Of a DNA stretch of 18,099 bases, positions 13,814-18,099 are shown in pieces. A model generated the notes under the pieces. It saw nothing but the letters and a program-made list of their open reading frames with translations, was not told the DNA's origin and did not search any database. Source of the DNA: Euryarchaeota archaeon UBA242 (GTDB lineage: Archaea > Thermoplasmatota > Poseidoniia > Poseidoniales > Poseidoniaceae); contig DAJY01000118.1 in assembly GCA_002499015.1 (NCBI GenBank), positions 1 to 18,099 on the forward strand, in the 5' to 3' direction. Both the position numbers and the translations under genes were made by a program. How positions within the stretch are numbered: the stretch's first letter is position 1; each line of letters starts with the position of its first letter.

Positions 13814-15052
13814 ATGCTGGCTGACCTGTTCTCATCCGAATCCGTTACTAGTGGACATCCAGACAAATTATGTGATGCTATTTCTGATGCTATTGTGGAT
13901 GCATGTCTTAGCGTTGATGCGAATGCAAGGGTTGCTGTTGAAACCTGTGTAAAAGGAAAAGAGGACAGTAGTTTGATCGTACTTGCAGGGGAAGTTTCTC
14001 TTTTAGGGGATATACCGGATTATCAAGCGATTGCTCGTAAGACTGCAGCCGCTATTGGATATACCAGTCATGCTATTGGAATGGATGCAATGTCACAAGA
14101 ATTATGTGATGTACAAGTCCATATTACTACTCAAGCGGCGAATATCGCTCAGGGTGTCAACAAGGATGGACTGCAACAGGGTGCTGGTGATCAAGGAATA
14201 ATGTTCGGATATGCTTGCACAGAAACAGAATCATATCCTGAATTGAAAGGTCGCTATTTTCCGCTAGCAGCCGCACTTTCACAGAGGTTAACTCGTAGGC
14301 TTAGCGCAGTGCGCGAACAAGGGATTTTGCCTTGGGCTCGCCCCGATGGCAAGTCTCAAGTGACAGTTGAGTACGATGATGAAGGTCATATCAAGCGTGT
14401 TCATACCGTAATTATTGCAATTCAACATGACAAGCATCTGAAAGACCAATTTGATGGTGATGAAGCAAAAGAACTGGAATTTGTTAAGCAACAAGTTACC
14501 GAGCATGTTGTAAAATATTCAATCCCTGCTCAATTACTCGATGAAGATTACAAACTAGTGGTAAATGGAACAGGTCGATTTGCAGACCCGGGTGGTCCAT
14601 ATTCCGATGCAGGTTTAACCGGTCGTAAAATAATTGTAGATACCTATGGAGGCATGGGTCGTCATGGCGGTGGTGCATTCTCTGGTAAAGACCCTTCAAA
14701 GGTTGACCGCTCAGCAGCATATGCTTCAAGATGGGCTGCAAAGCACGTAGTTGCTGCTGGATTAGCAGATATTTGTGAGATTCAATTAGCATATGTTATT
14801 GGGGTTGCAGAACCTGTGAGTTTGAGGGTTGAAACCTTCGGAACTTCTTCGTTATCCGATAAACAAATTGCTCAAAAAGTTTCAACTGTTTTTGATTTCA
14901 GACCTGGTGCGATTACGAGTGATTTAAATTTGTTAAGACCAATCTATTCCCCATGCGCAGCTGGTGGTCATTTCGGAAGAGTTCCGGGTGGTAACGGCGA
15001 ATTTCCTTGGGAAGTCATCGATTCAACAAAGATTGCAGCATTGCAATCCTGA
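13814..15052 (+). CDS. metK: S-adenosylmethionine synthetase, bacterial type (MetK)
   Basis: MetK makes S-adenosylmethionine from methionine and ATP. The 412-residue protein carries the bacterial/eukaryotic signatures in order: SGHPDK near residue 14, GAGDQGIMFGYA near 127, GLTGRKIIVDTYGG, and GGGAFSGKDPSKVDRSAAY near 295. These cover the ATP, metal and methionine sites, so it should be active. The segment near 190-245, including charged stretches such as FDGDEAKELEFVKQQ, is longer than in E. coli MetK (384 residues). Archaea normally have a separate, highly diverged SAM synthetase, so a bacterial-type enzyme in an otherwise archaeal context suggests horizontal acquisition. The start at 13814 is preceded by GAGGGG six bases upstream. 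It is divergent from aspS. Confidence 0.96.
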   Translation: MLADLFSSESVTSGHPDKLCDAISDAIVDACLSVDANARVAVETCVKGKEDSSLIVLAGEVSLLGDIPDYQAIARKTAAAIGYTSHAIGMDAMSQELCDVQVHITTQAANIAQGVNKDGLQQGAGDQGIMFGYACTETESYPELKGRYFPLAAALSQRLTRRLSAVREQGILPWARPDGKSQVTVEYDDEGHIKRVHTVIIAIQHDKHLKDQFDGDEAKELEFVKQQVTEHVVKYSIPAQLLDEDYKLVVNGTGRFADPGGPYSDAGLTGRKIIVDTYGGMGRHGGGAFSGKDPSKVDRSAAYASRWAAKHVVAAGLADICEIQLAYVIGVAEPVSLRVETFGTSSLSDKQIAQKVSTVFDFRPGAITSDLNLLRPIYSPCAAGGHFGRVPGGNGEFPWEVIDSTKIAALQS

Positions 15053-15086
15053 GTCTGTTTAACAACTCAAAATGTAGCCATTATAC

Positions 15087-15101
15087 CGGCCCTAAGGGCC
15101 G
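15087..15101. repeat. Perfect inverted repeat CGGCCCT-A-AGGGCCG
   Basis: Two 7-bp arms around one base lie 34 bases after the metK stop and 41 before the next ATG. No T run follows, so a simple terminator is unlikely; it may be an operator for the surface-protein gene. A TATA-like ATTATACC (about 15080-15087) touches its left arm, which would let a bound protein control the promoter. Confidence 0.5.
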
Positions 15102-15142
15102 AACCTCTCAAGTGGGATGGATACCCCGCTAGTTTTGGTCCT

Positions 15143-18099
15143 ATGTCTTCACAATCAACCCGTGCAGTGGCTCTCATTGTTGTATTACTTATTGCAAGTC
15201 TAACTCCGTTAGCGTTTTCAGCCGCTGCAAATGGATCGATTCAGCTCTCAACAGATGTGGCTCATGTTAGTCTCAGCGATGGTCAATCAAGCAATGTCAC
15301 TCTTACAATTAATAACAATGGTTCTGGAATTGAGTCCTATAACGTCACAATCAATTCAGCAACACTCTCTTCGGTTTGGGAGATAATTGCTAGTGAAGAT
15401 GTAGTTGACAATGTATTTCCTACTTGGTCAAAAAATACTACGATTATAGTTAGACTCGGTGAGGGGGGGACTCCTAGTGATAGTGGCTCATTCGAAATTA
15501 TAGTCACCGAGCCAGATGCTAATGTTTCATCATCAACAACGGTTTTCGTATCTGTTTTACCGTCTTATGAGCCAGCATTAGAACATAATTGGTCTGGGAG
15601 TATAGCCTTTGAGCAAGGGGAAAATACCAATCTAACCTTCACTGCATGGAATTATGGTTCAGTAGAGGACACATTCCTTCTAGATGTTGAATACGAGCCT
15701 GATTTGATTGGGTGGTGGCAAAACCAAACAGCAGCATCTGGCAACGGCACTGGTAACGGGACAGGCAACGGAACGGGTAATGGAACAGGAAACGGAACAG
15801 GTAATGGCACAAGTAGCAACTCAATTCAACCAAATGGACTCGGTGGAAATCTGCCGACAAATTGGAATGTGTTTTGGCAAACCGATGAGTTGAATAATAT
15901 TGCAGCAGGAGCCTCAATGCAATCTACATTACAGATTGAAGTTCCAGTTGATGCAGAACCAGATTATTACGGATTTAGACTCTTCATCGCCTCAACAGAA
16001 GGTAATATCTCTTCATCAACATTACTTGTCATCGAAGTGACTGAAGAATACGAAGTCTCCTTTGCATTCCTTTCACAAGAACAGGATTTCATTCCAGCAA
16101 CATCGACAAATACGACAATTCAAGCAACAAACTTGGGTAATGGCCATCAAAACTATTCCATGCAATTAAGTGTTAATGGAGGTCCATGTACTGCTTCATT
16201 ACTTGAAATGACACCTCACGGTTTCGATTCTGGAGAAACCAAATATATCGGTTTGCAACTGGTAGTTGGAGAAAATGCAACCGCTTCAGATTCCTGTGAT
16301 TTGACAATTAGTGCAGAAACAGTTATTGATGACACTCTTACATTAACAGCGGGAACATTTTCATTCACAATCGGAATAGATGAATTAATTGATTTTACTA
16401 TTGTAGTCCCTAATGGTGGTATTTCTGTAACTCCTGGGACTGCTGTTGAGTATGAGGTTAGAGTAAATAACTCTGGTTCAGAACCTGTGACCTATTATCT
16501 CGATGTTGCAAATAATGAAGGTCTAACAACTTTGATTACTTCATCCACTGGAGTATTGGTTGAATCCGGTCAAGTTGGACTATGGACGCTTTCCACAGAT
16601 GCTGACATTGGTCAACTAGGTCAACTAATACAACAATTCTCTATCACTTATTCAGGTCTTACAGTATCCTCTAACCTCGGCGTAGATGTTCAACCGATTG
16701 CATCTCTTGAGATGAGCGGCCCACTAGATGGAAGAATTTCAGTAAAACCTGGGCAGTCTTCGACAATTGCTGTACAATTGGTCAATACAGGAACACAAGA
16801 CCTCTCGCTAGTGGCTTCGTTGTTTGGATTACCGGCAGGTGCTGAAGTGGAATTAAGTCACTCTAGTGCGCAGATAGAAGCAGGTCAAAGTTTACAAGTT
16901 AATCTCACAGTCAACATGCTTTCAAGCAGTACTGCGGGTTCACACATGTTGACATTTTCCTATGGTGGGAATGGTGCATCAGCAAGTCTATCCATTGATT
17001 TACAGATTTCACAAAAGGTGGAAGTATTAATTTCAGCAACAACTGGAAGATTGGTTGCAGGACCACTCTCTGGTTCTGAAATGACATTTGATGTCACAAA
17101 CCTTGGAACCACTTCCGATACGCTGCATATTACTTTAGAAGATAATGGGGCAGCGCAATGGTTTGAATTTGTATTATCATCAACAGCGGTCAGTTTGGAT
17201 GCTGGCGCATCATCAGCGATCACTCTTAGCGTCAGAGAAGCTTCTTCTGGAGCACCTACTGATGGAATGTCAATTTCTTTGATAGTATCTTCATCTACAG
17301 ACACAACGGTCATGGATTCTATGAACCTCACCATCGAATCTCTACAAGCGGGTGCAATCATTACAGTAATTTCCGATGATGATAGTGCAAAACCAGGTGA
17401 AACAATTTACGGCAGTGTTGTAGTGACCAATAGTGGGACTGGGACTGATAATCTATTGCTGACTACTGTTGCTGATTTTGAATGCGGTGTTTATGAATTA
17501 CTAAACTTGGATGCAGGAGCATCAAGTCAAGCGATTAGTTGGTCTTGTCTGATTCCTGAAAATGCAGCAGCAGGTCTCGCTATCTTCAATTTCAGAGTGA
17601 CATCAAGTGCAAGAACAACTTTCGTTGAAACGGTGGCTGAAGTCTACACCGTTGAGCCAATATGGAGTGACCAAGGTGCGATTTTCATCACAATAGGAAA
17701 CGATGAATTAACAGTGCCAAATACTGGTGGTTCGAGTATGATATTGACGCTTTCAAATCAAGCGAATTCAGTTGTTAATGGTAATTTATCAGTCGTTGGA
17801 ATCGGTGATGGGTTATTCTCTATTGAATGGCAAAGATTGTCAGATCAAGTAATGACTTCAGAATATATGCTCGGTCCAGGTCAATCCGTTGATTTCTCAG
17901 TTCAATTTAATTCTTTAGTTAGCACTAAAAGTCATGCTGAATTGACTATTAGGGCTATCAGCCAAATTGGTTCTAGTACTAATTCAGATGATTCAAGAAC
18001 CTTTTCAGTAGACATCGAAGGTCCACAATTACCACCTTCCGGTATTTCACTTCCATTGGGTTTTTCCTTGAGCAATAGCGCCAGCATCAATGTGCTAGC
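15143..18099 (+). CDS. Large secreted/surface beta-rich protein with N-G-T sequon linker (3' truncated by window edge)
   Basis: The frame runs from the ATG at 15143 to the window edge without a stop (985 codons). The N-terminus is a clear signal peptide (Arg7, hydrophobic 8-20, likely cleavage after AFSA or AFSAA). The rest is a series of beta-sandwich modules of the CARDB/NEW3-like type. Each opens with phrases such as VSLSDGQSSNVTLTINNNG, ISVKPGQSSTIAVQLVNTG or DDSAKPGETIYGSVVVTNS, which describe the ordered strands of such domains. Residues about 200-223 are six tandem G-N-G-T units, each an N-glycosylation sequon. Many other N-x-S/T sequons occur and Cys is rare. A C-terminal membrane anchor is expected beyond the window, by analogy with the protein at the left edge. 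Function is unknown; envelope, adhesion or scaffold roles are plausible. No Shine-Dalgarno is seen. Confidence 0.85.
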   Translation, partial: MSSQSTRAVALIVVLLIASLTPLAFSAAANGSIQLSTDVAHVSLSDGQSSNVTLTINNNGSGIESYNVTINSATLSSVWEIIASEDVVDNVFPTWSKNTTIIVRLGEGGTPSDSGSFEIIVTEPDANVSSSTTVFVSVLPSYEPALEHNWSGSIAFEQGENTNLTFTAWNYGSVEDTFLLDVEYEPDLIGWWQNQTAASGNGTGNGTGNGTGNGTGNGTGNGTSSNSIQPNGLGGNLPTNWNVFWQTDELNNIAAGASMQSTLQIEVPVDAEPDYYGFRLFIASTEGNISSSTLLVIEVTEEYEVSFAFLSQEQDFIPATSTNTTIQATNLGNGHQNYSMQLSVNGGPCTASLLEMTPHGFDSGETKYIGLQLVVGENATASDSCDLTISAETVIDDTLTLTAGTFSFTIGIDELIDFTIVVPNGGISVTPGTAVEYEVRVNNSGSEPVTYYLDVANNEGLTTLITSSTGVLVESGQVGLWTLSTDADIGQLGQLIQQFSITYSGLTVSSNLGVDVQPIASLEMSGPLDGRISVKPGQSSTIAVQLVNTGTQDLSLVASLFGLPAGAEVELSHSSAQIEAGQSLQVNLTVNMLSSSTAGSHMLTFSYGGNGASASLSIDLQISQKVEVLISATTGRLVAGPLSGSEMTFDVTNLGTTSDTLHITLEDNGAAQWFEFVLSSTAVSLDAGASSAITLSVREASSGAPTDGMSISLIVSSSTDTTVMDSMNLTIESLQAGAIITVISDDDSAKPGETIYGSVVVTNSGTGTDNLLLTTVADFECGVYELLNLDAGASSQAISWSCLIPENAAAGLAIFNFRVTSSARTTFVETVAEVYTVEPIWSDQGAIFITIGNDELTVPNTGGSSMILTLSNQANSVVNGNLSVVGIGDGLFSIEWQRLSDQVMTSEYMLGPGQSVDFSVQFNSLVSTKSHAELTIRAISQIGSSTNSDDSRTFSVDIEGPQLPPSGISLPLGFSLSNSASINVL
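15740..15811 (+). repeat. Six tandem 12-bp units encoding Gly-Asn-Gly-Thr
   Basis: The unit is GGN-AAY-GGN-ACN, repeated six times in frame in the surface-protein gene. Third positions vary between units (GGC/GGT/GGA, AAC/AAT, ACT/ACA/ACG), so the repeat is kept at protein level rather than being a fresh slippage product. Each unit holds one N-G-T sequon. Confidence 0.9.

Noticed and set aside
15087..15101. Intrinsic terminator for metK
   Set aside because: The hairpin is good but no T run follows it, and it abuts a TATA-like element of the next gene.
15740..15811. CRISPR-like array
   Set aside because: The units are 12 bases, contiguous, without spacers, and code in frame for Gly-Asn-Gly-Thr.
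15639..15917. Open frames on both strands around the 12-bp repeat
   Set aside because: They arise because a 12-base repeat keeps several frames open; the signal peptide and long continuous frame support only the 15143 gene.
16960..17361. 133-residue minus-strand open frame
   Set aside because: It is antisense within the surface-protein gene, has no start context, and its composition mirrors the Ser/Thr-rich coding strand.
1..18099. Mobile element or defence island
   Set aside because: No transposase, integrase, terminal repeats, tRNA-linked attachment site, nuclease or restriction gene was found; the genes are metabolic, housekeeping and surface proteins.

Overview
The window looks like a compact, moderately AT-rich archaeal chromosome, most plausibly from the marine planktonic group II Euryarchaeota (Poseidoniales). 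That placement is inference. It rests on a short archaeal/eukaryal-type AspRS without the bacterial GAD insertion, two large sequon-rich Ig-like surface proteins (one with a signal peptide, one with a single C-terminal membrane anchor and acidic tail), genes that mix Shine-Dalgarno-led and apparently leaderless starts, and tail-to-tail gene pairs only 6-11 bases apart. No rRNA, tRNA, insertion sequence, integrase or CRISPR array was seen, and no gene-free stretch exceeds about 170 bases.

Layout. Bases 1-1982 hold the C-terminal part of a cell-surface Ig-like protein. On the minus strand, 4326-1994 is a two-gene unit for the two subunits of a 2-aminophenol 1,6-dioxygenase-like enzyme (AmnB, then AmnA). 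The non-catalytic AmnA subunit is fused to a RidA-family domain resembling 2-aminomuconate deaminase (AmnD). Divergent from it is a small five-helix membrane protein (4430-4921), then panB on the minus strand (5750-4929). A plus-strand operon follows (5862-9672): a luciferase-like flavin monooxygenase, an asparaginase II-family amidase with a changed metal ligand, and an aldehyde dehydrogenase closely resembling 2-aminomuconic/2-hydroxymuconic semialdehyde dehydrogenase (AmnC). A minus-strand series 13642-9679 contains aspS, an alpha/beta hydrolase with a kynurenine-formamidase-like HGGFW motif, an SDR lacking the usual Tyr-Lys pair, and a TPR protein. metK (13814-15052) is divergent from aspS and is of the bacterial type. 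From 15143 to the window edge runs a second large secreted surface protein carrying six consecutive N-G-T sequons.

How the genes may work together. The dioxygenase pair, semialdehyde dehydrogenase and fused deaminase domain form a coherent three-step route: ring opening of an ortho-aminophenol-type compound, oxidation of the resulting 2-aminomuconate semialdehyde, then hydrolytic deamination of 2-aminomuconate towards 4-oxalocrotonate. The monooxygenase and the unusual amidase may prepare the substrate, for example by hydroxylation or by releasing it from an amide, and the formamidase-like hydrolase nearby could feed in kynurenine-type compounds. Those last links are hypotheses. Later steps (oxalocrotonate decarboxylase, hydratase, aldolase) are not in the window. 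The most interesting content is this apparent amino-aromatic meta-cleavage module with an AmnA-AmnD fusion in a planktonic archaeon.
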